Of a DNA stretch of 64,000 nt, positions 49,065 to 57,206 are shown piece by piece; positions within the stretch are counted from its first letter, which is position 1, and each line of letters starts with the position of its first letter. The notes under the pieces are model-generated. The model made no database searches and was not told where the DNA came from. It saw only the letters and a program-made list of their open reading frames with translations. The DNA is from Antrihabitans cavernicola. Lineage in GTDB: Bacteria > Actinomycetota > Actinomycetes > Mycobacteriales > Mycobacteriaceae. Made by a program: the position numbers and the translations under genes. Location: assembly GCF_008297975.1 (NCBI RefSeq), contig NZ_VLNY01000006.1:1-64000 (forward strand), written 5' to 3'.

Positions 49065-51192
49065 GCACGACCAACTGCTGCGTTGCGCGGGTCATAGCCA
49101 CGTAGCGATCAACCGCCCCCTCGATGCCCTCGCCGAACGTCGCCGGATCGATGAGGATCACCAGATCGAACTCGAGTCCCTTCGCCAGCTCCGGCGTCAG
49201 CGACCTGATGCGGGCAGTTGGCTGGAAGCTGGGATCGCCGATGACACATGCGATTCCGTCGGTGTTCCCAGCGAGCCAGGTATCGAGAACCGAACCCAGA
49301 TCCGAGGTCGGTCCGTGCACCACCGGAACACCGCTGCTGCGAATAGAGGTCGGCACGTTCGCATCCGGGAGAGCGGCCCGGATGACTGGTTCGGCTTCGA
49401 GCATGACCTCCTCGGGTGTGCGGTAGTTGATGCTCAGCGACGCCATTGCGATCCGATCGAGGCCGACCCGCTTCAGCCGTTCCTCCCACGACTCGCGGAA
49501 GCCGTGCCGTGCCTGCGCTCGATCGCCGACGATGGTGAAGCTGCGAGATGGGCAGCGCAGCAACAACATCTGCCATTCTGCGTCGGTCAGCTCCTGCGCC
49601 TCGTCGACGACGATGTGCGCGAAGGGGCCTGCGAGCAGGTCCGGATCGGCGGTGGCCATCCCGGACTCGTCGACCAGCATCTCCTGCAGGTCGTGCTGTC
49701 GCAGCTGGGTCATCAGGCCTTCGCCGTCGCCGAATTCGTTGGAGGCGATCAGGTCGTCGATGACGCTGGACATGCGCTCACGTTCCGAGGCGACGGCGGC
49801 GATGTGTCGGCGTTGCCGTCGTGACGCCTCGGGATCGCCCAGGCGCAGTCGTGCCGCATCCAGGAGCGGCAGATCGGACACCGTCCAGCGTTGCGCGTCC
49901 GCGCGTTGCAACGCCCGCACCTCCTCCGGGCCGAGCCACGGCGCGCACTTGCGCAGGTAGGCAGGCACCGTCCACAGATCGCCGACCAGGTCGACCGCGT
50001 CGATCATCGTCCATGCGTTGTCTAGGGTGTCACGCAATTCCTCGTTGTCCAGCAACGACTTTCGGATCTGATCCGCCGTCGCCGGGCCGTCGTACTTGTC
50101 CAGCAAGATGGTGAGGAGCAGCTCCCAGATCTGTTCGCGCGCTTCGTTGTGCGGGGTTCCGGGCTCGGGTGCCTCGAATGCCTCGACCCAATCGTCGCGG
50201 GTGAGCGGGATGTCGAACCAGTCGGTCGCGACCGTGACGGTCTTGGTCGGCGGCTGCTCGTAGAACTTCACGGCGGCGTCGATCGCCTGCACCATCGCCG
50301 CCGACGACTTCAAACGTGCCACGGTCGGATCGGACTCGGGCGGTGCGTCGGCGCCCTCGGTGACCAGGTCGCGCACCGTGCACAGTTGCACGCCGTCCTC
50401 TCCCAGGCTGGGCAGGACGTCGGCGACGTACGCGAGGTACGGCTGATGCGGACCGACGAACAGGACGCGGTGCCGAAGACGCGGATCCGCGTACAGCAGG
50501 TATGCCACCCGGTGCAGTGCCACAACGGTTTTGCCGGTGCCCGGGCCGCCGTCGACCACCAGCGCCCCGCTCGACCCCGCGCGAATGATGGCGTCCTGAT
50601 CCGCCGCGATGGTGCCGAGGACATCGCGCATCCGGGTAGATCGGTTGCTGCCGAGGCTCGCGATGAAGGCCGACTGGTCGTCTAGCGCGGCACCGTTTTC
50701 CAGGCCGTCGGCGGTGAATACCTCGTCCCAGTAGTCGCTGACGCGGCCGCGGGACCAGCGGTACCGACGCCGACTGGCCAGCCCCATGGGGTTGCCGTGC
50801 GTCGCCCCGAAGAACGGCTCGGCCGCGGGGGAGCGCCAGTCGATCAGCAGCTGATTTCCGGCACTGTCCAAGAGGCCTTGGCGGCCTACGTACACGGGCT
50901 CTGCGTCGTCCGCGCCGACGATGCGACCGAGACACAGGTCGAGGCCGTAGCGGCGCAGGGTGCGCAATTGGGCGCTCAGGTCGCGGACCAACATGTCGCG
51001 CTCCACCAGCTCCTGACCCAGGCGGGCGGGGGCTTTGCGGGCGGACTCGAGCTGCTCGGTGAGGGTGGCAATGGACCGTTCGAGGCTGTCCGCGATGGTC
51101 GCGAAGTGTCGTTCGTCGGCGGCGATCAGAGCCGGGTCGGCTTTGTGGGCAAGGTGGTCGGGGAGGTCGAAAGCGGTAGTCAGTGGGGTCAT
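49054..51192 (-). CDS. helR: HelR, RNA polymerase-recycling ATPase (HelD family)
   Basis: A 712-residue UvrD-like ATPase of the HelD/HelR type. A coiled-coil N-terminus (LIAADERHFATIADSLERSIATLTEQLESARK...) reaches into RNA polymerase. Walker A is VDGGPGTGKTVVALHR, the DEXX motif is VVDEAQELT, motif III is TIVGDRAQARHGF, and the last helicase motif is YVAMTRATQQLVVL. HelR displaces rifamycins from RNA polymerase and gives resistance in mycobacteria and streptomycetes. The ATG follows AGGAG. A 19-bp RAE lies 92 bp upstream, which supports rifamycin-induced expression. Confidence 0.93.
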   Translation of the reverse strand: MTPLTTAFDLPDHLAHKADPALIAADERHFATIADSLERSIATLTEQLESARKAPARLGQELVERDMLVRDLSAQLRTLRRYGLDLCLGRIVGADDAEPVYVGRQGLLDSAGNQLLIDWRSPAAEPFFGATHGNPMGLASRRRYRWSRGRVSDYWDEVFTADGLENGAALDDQSAFIASLGSNRSTRMRDVLGTIAADQDAIIRAGSSGALVVDGGPGTGKTVVALHRVAYLLYADPRLRHRVLFVGPHQPYLAYVADVLPSLGEDGVQLCTVRDLVTEGADAPPESDPTVARLKSSAAMVQAIDAAVKFYEQPPTKTVTVATDWFDIPLTRDDWVEAFEAPEPGTPHNEAREQIWELLLTILLDKYDGPATADQIRKSLLDNEELRDTLDNAWTMIDAVDLVGDLWTVPAYLRKCAPWLGPEEVRALQRADAQRWTVSDLPLLDAARLRLGDPEASRRQRRHIAAVASERERMSSVIDDLIASNEFGDGEGLMTQLRQHDLQEMLVDESGMATADPDLLAGPFAHIVVDEAQELTDAEWQMLLLRCPSRSFTIVGDRAQARHGFRESWEERLKRVGLDRIAMASLSINYRTPEEVMLEAEPVIRAALPDANVPTSIRSSGVPVVHGPTSDLGSVLDTWLAGNTDGIACVIGDPSFQPTARIRSLTPELAKGLEFDLVILIDPATFGEGIEGAVDRYVAMTRATQQLVVLTS

Positions 51193-51284
51193 ACAGTCAG
51201 CTCCTGACCTGATCGAATTGCAGTTTCGTGGCGACCGTTGCTCCGTCGGTGCGAGCGTGGTTCAGCGATTCTGCGGCATCACCC

Positions 51285-51303
51285 GGGCCTTGCCGCAAGC
51301 CCC
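51285..51303 (-). promoter_or_regulatory. Rifamycin-associated element (RAE) of helR
   Basis: On the reverse strand the 19 bases read GGGGCTTGCGGCAAGGCCC, an inverted repeat identical in form to the RAE described upstream of rifamycin-inactivating genes and helR in actinobacteria. It lies 92 bp before the helR start and 8 bp after the stop of the upstream MFS gene, so it is in the helR promoter region. Confidence 0.9.
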
Positions 51304-51311
51304 GGGGTGCG

Positions 51312-52574
51312 CTATAAATTGAAAGTGGAAAGGAGCGATTCGCTCTCCTTTCCATTTTTTGTGTCCTCGCTCTTCGAGCGCCGCGCCAACAGCAGCGGCG
51401 TCGCCAAGAGCAGCAGCCCGGCAATGCCAATGGCGATACGCGGGGTGGTGAACGCCGCGAGCACACCCCAGATCGCCGTCGTCGCAGCTTTCATCAGGTT
51501 GGCTGTGATGGACCACGCGGACAGCATGCGGGCGATTCGATCGTTGTCGGTCTGCTCCAACCGGTAAGTCGAGTACACGGGGTTGAACACGCCGATGCTC
51601 GTGATGAGCGCAAGTTCCACGACGATCACCAGGATCAGCCCGCCGACCCCGGGACCGATGAAGACCAGCCCGATCGACCAGAGCGCTCGGAAAGTCCCCG
51701 AGACGCGCGTCACCCGATCACGTCCGAACCGCGCAACCAGGCCGGACGCCAGCCGGGACCCGACAAGCCCGCCGATGCAGGGCCCACCGAACGCGAGCCC
51801 GTACTGCCACGGCGCGAAGCCGAGGTCGCCGAGCATCAGGACTGCCAACAGCGGTGCCGTCGCCATGATCAGCGAGTTCACCGCCACGGTGTTGAAGAAC
51901 AGCGGTCGCAGGGCGGGATGGTTCAGGATGTAGCGCCAGCCGTCGAGCAGGTCGGCGACGCGCAGTCGTCCGGCGTCGCGCAGGGCGGGGGCGGGCTCGG
52001 TGGCGGTGATGGCTCGGAGCCCGACGGCTGAAAGCAGAAAGCTCGCGGCATTAGCGAGCACCGTGGTCGCCGGTCCGAATACGCCGATCAACACGCCACC
52101 GAGCGGCGGCCCGATCGCGGTTGCGGTCCACATGGTCGACTCGAACCGCCCGTTGGCGATCAGCAGATCATCCGGTCGGACAAGGGATTTCAGGTAGGCG
52201 CCGCTTGCCGATCGGAACGCGATGTCCGCAGTCGCAACAATGACCGAGACCATCAGCAGTTGAAGGAAGGTGAGCAGGCCCATCGCGTATGTCGCAACGA
52301 CGCTGAGCAGCGCGACGAACCGGACGAGATCCATCGCGATCATCACCGGCCGCTTACGCCGAAACTCCACCCACGGTCCAAGCGGGAGCGCCACCACCGC
52401 ACCCACCGCAAGTCCGGCGGCCGCCAACATCGACACCGCAAGCGGGCCCGCGTCGAGCGTGTAGATCGCCACCAGTGCGAACGCATCCAACGCCAGGTAG
52501 GAGCCGTACGTGCTGACGGCGTACGCCGACCACAGCCACCCGAACTGCCGCCCCAACGACTTCGCACCAAGCAT
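51312..52574 (-). CDS. MFS efflux transporter upstream of helR
   Basis: A 420-residue transporter of the DHA3 (MefA/enterobactin-exporter-like) type with about 12 helices: FGWLWSAYAVSTYGSYLALDAFALVAI at the start, PLGPWVEFRRKRPVMI as motif A, SASGAYLKSLVRPDDLLIANGR after helix 4. Only the ATG at 52574 gives a proper first helix. It is divergent from a LysR gene and lies upstream of the RAE and helR on the same strand; a role in rifamycin export is possible but rests on position. Its last codons include the hairpin at 51327-51353. Confidence 0.87.
   Translation of the reverse strand: MLGAKSLGRQFGWLWSAYAVSTYGSYLALDAFALVAIYTLDAGPLAVSMLAAAGLAVGAVVALPLGPWVEFRRKRPVMIAMDLVRFVALLSVVATYAMGLLTFLQLLMVSVIVATADIAFRSASGAYLKSLVRPDDLLIANGRFESTMWTATAIGPPLGGVLIGVFGPATTVLANAASFLLSAVGLRAITATEPAPALRDAGRLRVADLLDGWRYILNHPALRPLFFNTVAVNSLIMATAPLLAVLMLGDLGFAPWQYGLAFGGPCIGGLVGSRLASGLVARFGRDRVTRVSGTFRALWSIGLVFIGPGVGGLILVIVVELALITSIGVFNPVYSTYRLEQTDNDRIARMLSAWSITANLMKAATTAIWGVLAAFTTPRIAIGIAGLLLLATPLLLARRSKSEDTKNGKESESLLSTFNL
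51327..51360 (+). terminator. Intrinsic terminator facing against the flanking genes
   Basis: GGAAAGGAG (51327-51335) pairs with CTCCTTTCC (51345-51353) and is followed by ATTTTTT, a textbook hairpin plus U tract in the + direction. Both neighbouring genes run on the - strand, and the hairpin lies in the last codons of the MFS gene. It would stop rightward (antisense) transcription coming from the helR side. On the - strand the same hairpin has no U tract. Confidence 0.7.
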
Positions 52575-52609
52575 CGCTACATCAAAGCGGTGGCCGATCG
52601 GCAGAGCAA

Positions 52610-52646
52610 ACAACCGCTCCACCAGCGCGTCACAACGGGCGGTTGT
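52610..52646. promoter_or_regulatory. Inverted repeat ACAACCGC-N21-GCGGTTGT between LysR and MFS
   Basis: Perfect 8-bp arms at 52610-52617 and 52639-52646 lie in the 84-bp divergent region. LysR-type regulators often bind extended dyads in such gaps, controlling themselves and the target gene. Confidence 0.55.
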
Positions 52647-52658
52647 AGGTTGACATCC

Positions 52659-53546
52659 GTGGATCTCGTCTCCGTTCGCACCTTCGTCGCCGTCGCGGCT
52701 GCCGGCCAATTCCAAGAAGCCGCCGCCGAGCTGTCGGTCACTCAGCAGGCGGTCTCGAAACGCATTGCGGCGCTGGAGAAATATCTCGGGGTCCGGCTGT
52801 TCGTCCGCACCGGCCGTGGCGCCCAGCTGACCGCCTACGGGCGCGCGTTCCTTCCGCACGCCCGCGATCTGCTGGAGGTCGAAGCGCGCGCTGCCGCATC
52901 GGTGCGGCGCGGCCGGCGTGCCCTGCTCGTGGACGTGATCGGGCGCGGGCTTGCGCCCGCGGGTCTACTGCGCGATTTTCATCGGGCACATCCGGGGACC
53001 GAGCTCGACGTCGTCACGCATTTCGACGCGGAGTCCGCGATCGCCGGCGTGCGATCCGGTGCCATCGACGCAACTATTCGGGCCGTCGCCGATATCCGAT
53101 TGCCCGAGGGGGTGGACGCCGCGCGGGTGTACGACGAGCCGATCCAACTGCTCGTCGGACCGCGTCACCACCTGGCCGATGCCGAAGCCGTGGTGCCGAC
53201 AGACCTTGTCGACCACAGGATTTGGATGCCCGGCCTGGTCGCCGGAACCGAGTGGGCCGCCTTCTACGACCACTTCGCTGCTCGGTTCGGTCTCACGATC
53301 GATTCGTCGGGACCTCATTTCGGTTTGGAGCCGATGCTGGACGTCATTGCCGATTCGGCGGTCCTCGCGACGTTCGTCGGCGCTCGTACGCGCGTGCTCT
53401 GGCCGCCCGCGTACGACCTACGACGCATCGACCTGGTCGACCCGACGCCGGTGTACCCACATTCGCTGATCTGGCGCAGCGACAACGAGCACCCTGTGCT
53501 CGCGATGTTTCGCGCGCACCTCGACGGTGAAAAACTTTCGTCGTAG
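52659..53546 (+). CDS. LysR-family transcriptional regulator
   Basis: A 295-residue LTTR. The N-terminal helix-turn-helix is FVAVAAAGQFQEAAAELSVTQQAVSKRIAALEKYLGVRLFVR; the C-terminal effector domain starts at LLVDVIGRGLAPAG and includes the hinge. The long open frame upstream (from 52260) is a shadow of the MFS gene; the GTG at 52659 gives the standard N-terminus VDLVSVRTFVAVA. It is divergent from the MFS transporter and likely regulates it through the dyad at 52610-52646. Confidence 0.9.
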   Translation: MDLVSVRTFVAVAAAGQFQEAAAELSVTQQAVSKRIAALEKYLGVRLFVRTGRGAQLTAYGRAFLPHARDLLEVEARAAASVRRGRRALLVDVIGRGLAPAGLLRDFHRAHPGTELDVVTHFDAESAIAGVRSGAIDATIRAVADIRLPEGVDAARVYDEPIQLLVGPRHHLADAEAVVPTDLVDHRIWMPGLVAGTEWAAFYDHFAARFGLTIDSSGPHFGLEPMLDVIADSAVLATFVGARTRVLWPPAYDLRRIDLVDPTPVYPHSLIWRSDNEHPVLAMFRAHLDGEKLSS

Positions 53547-53548
53547 GT

Positions 53549-53577
53549 TGTCGTATCCGTACCGACCCGTTCGTGGA
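53549..53577 (+). promoter_or_regulatory. ECF42-type promoter, copy A
   Basis: TGTCGTAT (53549-53556), 9 nt, then CCCGTTCGTGGA (53566-53577). The same blocks with the same 9-nt gap occur at 57132-57160. The -35 block contains TGTCG, known for ECF42-type promoters. It precedes the DGPF and ECF42 genes by 47 nt, indicating autoregulation. Confidence 0.75.
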
Positions 53578-53623
53578 GTAGCTGAGGCAGCCGACCGGCC
53601 GCCGCCGAGGAAGGGATCTTCAG

Positions 53624-53977
53624 ATGTCGCAATACATGCTTTCCGTGATCGTCGACCCCAGCGTCTACGACATTTCGACCGAGGACATGCAGGCCCAGGA
53701 ACAGTACGGAGCAACGGGCAGGCTGAACGACGAACTCAAGGCCGAGGGCTCGTGGGTTTTCGCAGGCGGACTCGCCAACGTCGACCTGGCAACCACGGTC
53801 GACAACACCGGCGCCGACATCGTCGTCACCGACGGGCCGTACCTGGAAACCAAAGAGTGTCTCGGCGGCTTCTGGGTGATCGAGGCCCCGGATCTCGATG
53901 CCGTGCTGAAGATCGCTGCTCGGGCATCGAAGGCCTGCGAGCAGAAGATCGAGATCCGGCCGTTCGACGGCGCGTGA
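53624..53977 (+). CDS. DGPF/YCII-domain protein (ECF42 partner)
   Basis: A 117-residue YCII-fold protein: YMLSVIVDPSVYDIS at the start, VTDGPYLETKECLGGFWVIEAPDLDAVLKIAAR and a final EIRPFDGA. The DGPYLETKE segment corresponds to the DGPF motif of the proteins always found with ECF42 sigma factors. GAGGAAGGG lies 9 nt before the ATG. Its stop overlaps the sigma start (GTGA). Its biochemical role in the switch is unknown. Confidence 0.9.
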   Translation: MSQYMLSVIVDPSVYDISTEDMQAQEQYGATGRLNDELKAEGSWVFAGGLANVDLATTVDNTGADIVVTDGPYLETKECLGGFWVIEAPDLDAVLKIAARASKACEQKIEIRPFDGA

Positions 53978-55209
53978 GCAGCAACAGTTCTCGCGAGATC
54001 GATCGGATCTATCGCGAGGAGTACGGCTGGGTGGTGGCCTCTCTTGCGCGTCGTTTCGGCGATCTCGATATCGCCGAGGACGCCGCGGCCGAGGCGCTCC
54101 TCACCGCCATGGAGCGGTGGCCGGTCGACGGCATTCCGCCCAACCCTGGTGGCTGGCTGACGACCACCGCCGGAAACCGTGCCATCGACCGGATTCGACG
54201 TGAATCCTTGCGCGACACAAAGCATCAGGCAGCCATGATCATCGAAGACGACACCCCACACGAGCCGACCGGACTGGTCGAGGACGACCGCCTCCGACTC
54301 GTTTTCACGTGCTGCCATCCGGCCCTAGCGCCCGAGGCACGAGTAGCCCTGACGCTGCGCTTGCTGGGAGGCCTCACCGTCGGGGAGATCGCTCGCGCAT
54401 TCTTCGTCGCCGAAACGACGATGGCACAACGCATCACCCGCGCGAAGGCCAAGATCAAGAACGCCCACATCCCGTTTCGGGTGCCCGATCAAGACGACGT
54501 GACCGATCGGGTGGACGGCGTCCTCGCGGTCGTCTACCTCGTCTTCAACGAGGGCTACCTCGCAGGCGGGGGCGACGACCCGATACGCGTCGATCTGACC
54601 GGTGAAGCGATCAGGCTCGGTCGGATCATGCGGCGCCTGCTGCCCGACAACGCCGAGGTGGCGGGTCTGCTCGCGCTGATGCTGCTCATCGATGCGCGCA
54701 GGGCGGCCCGCTTCGCAGGTGGGGAGCTGGTCACTCTCGACGAGCAGGACCGCGGCGGCTGGGACCGCGCTCTCATCGCTGAGGGGCACGCGCTGGTGCG
54801 CGACTGCTTGGCCAGGGTTGCTGCGGGCCAGGGGCGGCCCGGTCACTACCAGATCATGGCCGCGATCAACGCGGTCCACACCGACGCCAACGATGCGCGC
54901 GATACCGACTGGAGTCAGGTGGTCGCGCTCTACGATCAGCTCTACGCCGTGACACCTACCCCGGTCGTCGCACTCAACCGAGCCGTGGCCGTAGCCGAAC
55001 TCGACGGTCCGAACGTCGCGCTCGCGATCGTCGACACTCTCGCGCTCGACGACTATCACGCCTGGCACGCGTGTCGTGCCGACCTACTCCGCAGGCTTGG
55101 TCGCAGTGCAGAGGCACGGTCCGCTTACGACGCGGCCATCGGCGCTACCGAGAACTCCGCCGAGCGGGCCTACCTGACGCGGCGGCGCGATCACCTCGTC
55201 AGGCAGTGA
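53974..55209 (+). CDS. ECF42-group sigma factor with C-terminal TPR extension
   Basis: A 411-residue sigma factor. Region 2 (EIDRIYREEYGWVVASLARRFGDLDIAEDAAAEALLTAMERWP) and region 4 (ALTLRLLGGLTVGEIARAFFVAETTMAQRITRAKAKIK) are normal. Residues from about 200 on form the long helical extension (DUF6596 and TPR-like repeats) of ECF42, which replaces a separate anti-sigma factor. The GTG at 53974 overlaps the DGPF gene stop, so the pair is co-translated. The promoter at 53549-53577 suggests self-control. The last 126 bases overlap the opposing MFS frame. Confidence 0.93.
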   Translation: MSSNSSREIDRIYREEYGWVVASLARRFGDLDIAEDAAAEALLTAMERWPVDGIPPNPGGWLTTTAGNRAIDRIRRESLRDTKHQAAMIIEDDTPHEPTGLVEDDRLRLVFTCCHPALAPEARVALTLRLLGGLTVGEIARAFFVAETTMAQRITRAKAKIKNAHIPFRVPDQDDVTDRVDGVLAVVYLVFNEGYLAGGGDDPIRVDLTGEAIRLGRIMRRLLPDNAEVAGLLALMLLIDARRAARFAGGELVTLDEQDRGGWDRALIAEGHALVRDCLARVAAGQGRPGHYQIMAAINAVHTDANDARDTDWSQVVALYDQLYAVTPTPVVALNRAVAVAELDGPNVALAIVDTLALDDYHAWHACRADLLRRLGRSAEARSAYDAAIGATENSAERAYLTRRRDHLVRQ

Positions 55210-56409
55210 GGGCGGAACCTCGCGCGTGACTCTCGTTCGAGCGCGCCCGGCCAGCATCGCAGCTGCGACGAGTACCAGTTCGAGCACGCAGTACCCGAGG
55301 ACCGTTGTTCGGAGCCCGACCCACTCGACAGCGAGCCCTGCGACGAGGGCAGGCAGGCTGAACGCCGTGTAGCTCACGACGAATGTCGTCGCGAATGTCT
55401 GCCCGCGCTGATCGGCAGGAGTCTCGTCGGCGATGGCTGCCATCACGACCAGGAAGGTCGCGCCGAACCCGAAGCCGGCTATCGCCGAGCCCACGACGTA
55501 GAGCGGCAGGGTCTGGGCGAGCATCGCGGCGAGCGTGAGCACCACGCCGACTGCGAGCGCCGCCAAGCCGAGCGGGCGGCGTAACCGATCGGCGATCCGC
55601 GGGGTCACCGCGGCGCCTACCGCACCGGTCAAGAAGAAGGTGCCGAGTATCGACCCGACCACGAAGTGGTTGCCGACGCCGAGCACCCGAGCGATGACCG
55701 AAGAGCCGAGTGAGAGATACAGGCCGCCCAACGCCCAGGTCGAGATCATCGCAGGCACCTGCGACACGAAGACCCGCCGAGCGGCCGGTGGCACCCCGAC
55801 GGTCGGACGCAGTGCCCTGGCGAGGTCGAACCGGCCCGGACGAGTCGCGCGGGGCGCCTCCGGCACGAGCAGCAGCAGGCCGATCAGCGCGATGTATGCG
55901 GCAAGGAGCACCCAGAAGACCAGGTAGCGCGGGTACGACGCGTACTGAACGAGCGCCCCGGCGAGCATCGCCCCCGCGAATAGGCCGACGGTAGGAGCCG
56001 CACTGGCGACGCGGGCCCCGGTCGGGGCGCTCGGCTGCAGATCGACCGTCATCGCGGTGAGGGTGCCGGTCGCCGCCCCGGTGGCGAGGCCTTGGACCAC
56101 TCGCGCCGCGATGAGCCCGGGCACACCGTCCGCAACGACGAACAGCAGCATGCTGACGGCGAGGAGTGTGAGCGCGCCGATGACCACCGGGCAGCGACCG
56201 ACCAGGTCGGAGACCGAGCCGACTGTGAGCAGCGAGCCGATCAGCGCGAGAACGTAGACCGCGAAGATCACGGTCAGCGTGAAGGATGAGAACCCCCATA
56301 GCTGCTGGTAGACCGGGTAGAGCGGCGATGGTGCGGCGGCCGCGCTCAGCATCGCAACGGTCGAGGTTCCGGTCACGACGAACGCGACCGGCCTGGGGAG
56401 CGTGTACAT
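55084..56409 (-). CDS. MFS transporter
   Basis: A 441-residue transporter with 12 helices: PSPLYPVYQQLWGFSSFTLTVIFAVYVLALIGSLL at the start, GSVSDLVGRCPVVIG as motif A, AARVVQGLATGAATGTLTA. The hydrophobic core ends near AAAMLAGRARTRV (about residue 393); the last 40 or so residues are polar and read antisense to the ECF42 gene for 126 bases, so the original stop may have been lost. Divergent from a TetR gene, which likely controls it. Confidence 0.88.
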   Translation of the reverse strand: MYTLPRPVAFVVTGTSTVAMLSAAAAPSPLYPVYQQLWGFSSFTLTVIFAVYVLALIGSLLTVGSVSDLVGRCPVVIGALTLLAVSMLLFVVADGVPGLIAARVVQGLATGAATGTLTAMTVDLQPSAPTGARVASAAPTVGLFAGAMLAGALVQYASYPRYLVFWVLLAAYIALIGLLLLVPEAPRATRPGRFDLARALRPTVGVPPAARRVFVSQVPAMISTWALGGLYLSLGSSVIARVLGVGNHFVVGSILGTFFLTGAVGAAVTPRIADRLRRPLGLAALAVGVVLTLAAMLAQTLPLYVVGSAIAGFGFGATFLVVMAAIADETPADQRGQTFATTFVVSYTAFSLPALVAGLAVEWVGLRTTVLGYCVLELVLVAAAMLAGRARTRVTREVPPSLPDEVIAPPRQVGPLGGVLGSADGRVVSGPCLCTATKPAE

Positions 56410-56501
56410 AGGGCACCTTTACTAACGCAGTCACAATTGCTTTAACGGTACGCTAGCACCGCTCGGTGGCAAAAGCCACTGTCGCTGCAATAATGGAGAG
56501 C

Positions 56502-57098
56502 ATGGCCAGCACCACAAATCTCGAGAACGACGCACCGATCCGCAGGCCGGGCGGTCGTAGCGCGCGGGTGCACGCCGCGGTCTACGAGGCGGTCGGCCAG
56601 CTCATGGGCGAGGGACGACCGGACAAGATCACCATCCCGAGCGTGGCTCAGCGCGCCGGCGTCAACGCCACCAGCATCTATCGCCGGTGGGGGGACATCG
56701 ACGCGCTACTGGAGGAGGTTGCCGTCGCGGCCCTCACCCGGGAGGGCGACCTGCCGCCCGACACCGGCACCTTCGAGGGAGACCTGAGCGAGTGGGCCGG
56801 GATCATCATCGACGACATCAGTCGACCGCGACGGACTCGTTACCTGCGTGCCATGGTCTCAGCCCGCGACAGTGTCGACACCTGTCCATGCTGGGAGCAA
56901 CGTCGGACCCAGGCCGCTGACATGATCCGCCGGGCAGACGATCGCGGCGAGCCGACGCCCACCGAGGACCAGGTCGTCGACCACATCGTCGCGCCGCTCT
57001 ATCACCACGTGGTGTTCGGCCTGGCAGCCGACCGGGAGTACGCCGCGCGGCTCGCGCGCGATGTCGTGTTCATGGCCGGCGCGGCGACGCGTCGCTGA
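56502..57098 (+). CDS. TetR-family regulator divergent from MFS
   Basis: A TetR regulator of 198 residues from ATG 56502: VHAAVYEAVGQLMGEGRPDKITIPSVAQRAGVNATSIYRRWGDIDALL is the DNA-binding domain, and the C-terminal part has a TetR_C-like fold. ATG 56493 and GTG 56466 are in frame upstream; none has a well-spaced ribosome site, so the start is uncertain. The 92-bp gap to the divergent MFS gene contains an AT-rich stretch (56420-56450) that may hold the operator, but no clean palindrome was found. Confidence 0.86.
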   Translation: MASTTNLENDAPIRRPGGRSARVHAAVYEAVGQLMGEGRPDKITIPSVAQRAGVNATSIYRRWGDIDALLEEVAVAALTREGDLPPDTGTFEGDLSEWAGIIIDDISRPRRTRYLRAMVSARDSVDTCPCWEQRRTQAADMIRRADDRGEPTPTEDQVVDHIVAPLYHHVVFGLAADREYAARLARDVVFMAGAATRR

Positions 57099-57131
57099 CC
57101 CGTCGAATCGCAGAATTACTTTCTCGGGACC

Positions 57132-57160
57132 TGTCGTATTGGGTAGAGCCCGTTCGTGGA
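57132..57160 (+). promoter_or_regulatory. ECF42-type promoter, copy B
   Basis: TGTCGTAT (57132-57139), 9 nt, CCCGTTCGTGGA (57149-57160), identical in both blocks and spacing to the promoter of the DGPF-ECF42 operon 3.6 kb away. It precedes the DUF6069 gene by 46 nt. Just downstream GGCGGC-aacag-GCCGCC forms a hairpin in the leader. Confidence 0.75.
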
Positions 57161-57206
57161 ACTGGTGAGAGGCGGCAACAGGCCGCCGCAACATCAGGAG
57201 TCCGAG

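Noticed and set aside
52260-52658. LysR start at 52260
   Set aside because: The extra 133 residues are antisense to the MFS gene and precede the normal LysR helix-turn-helix start at GTG 52659.
56420-56450. Possible TetR operator in the MFS/TetR gap
   Set aside because: Only a loose dyad (about 6 of 9 positions) could be drawn; not enough to list as a site.
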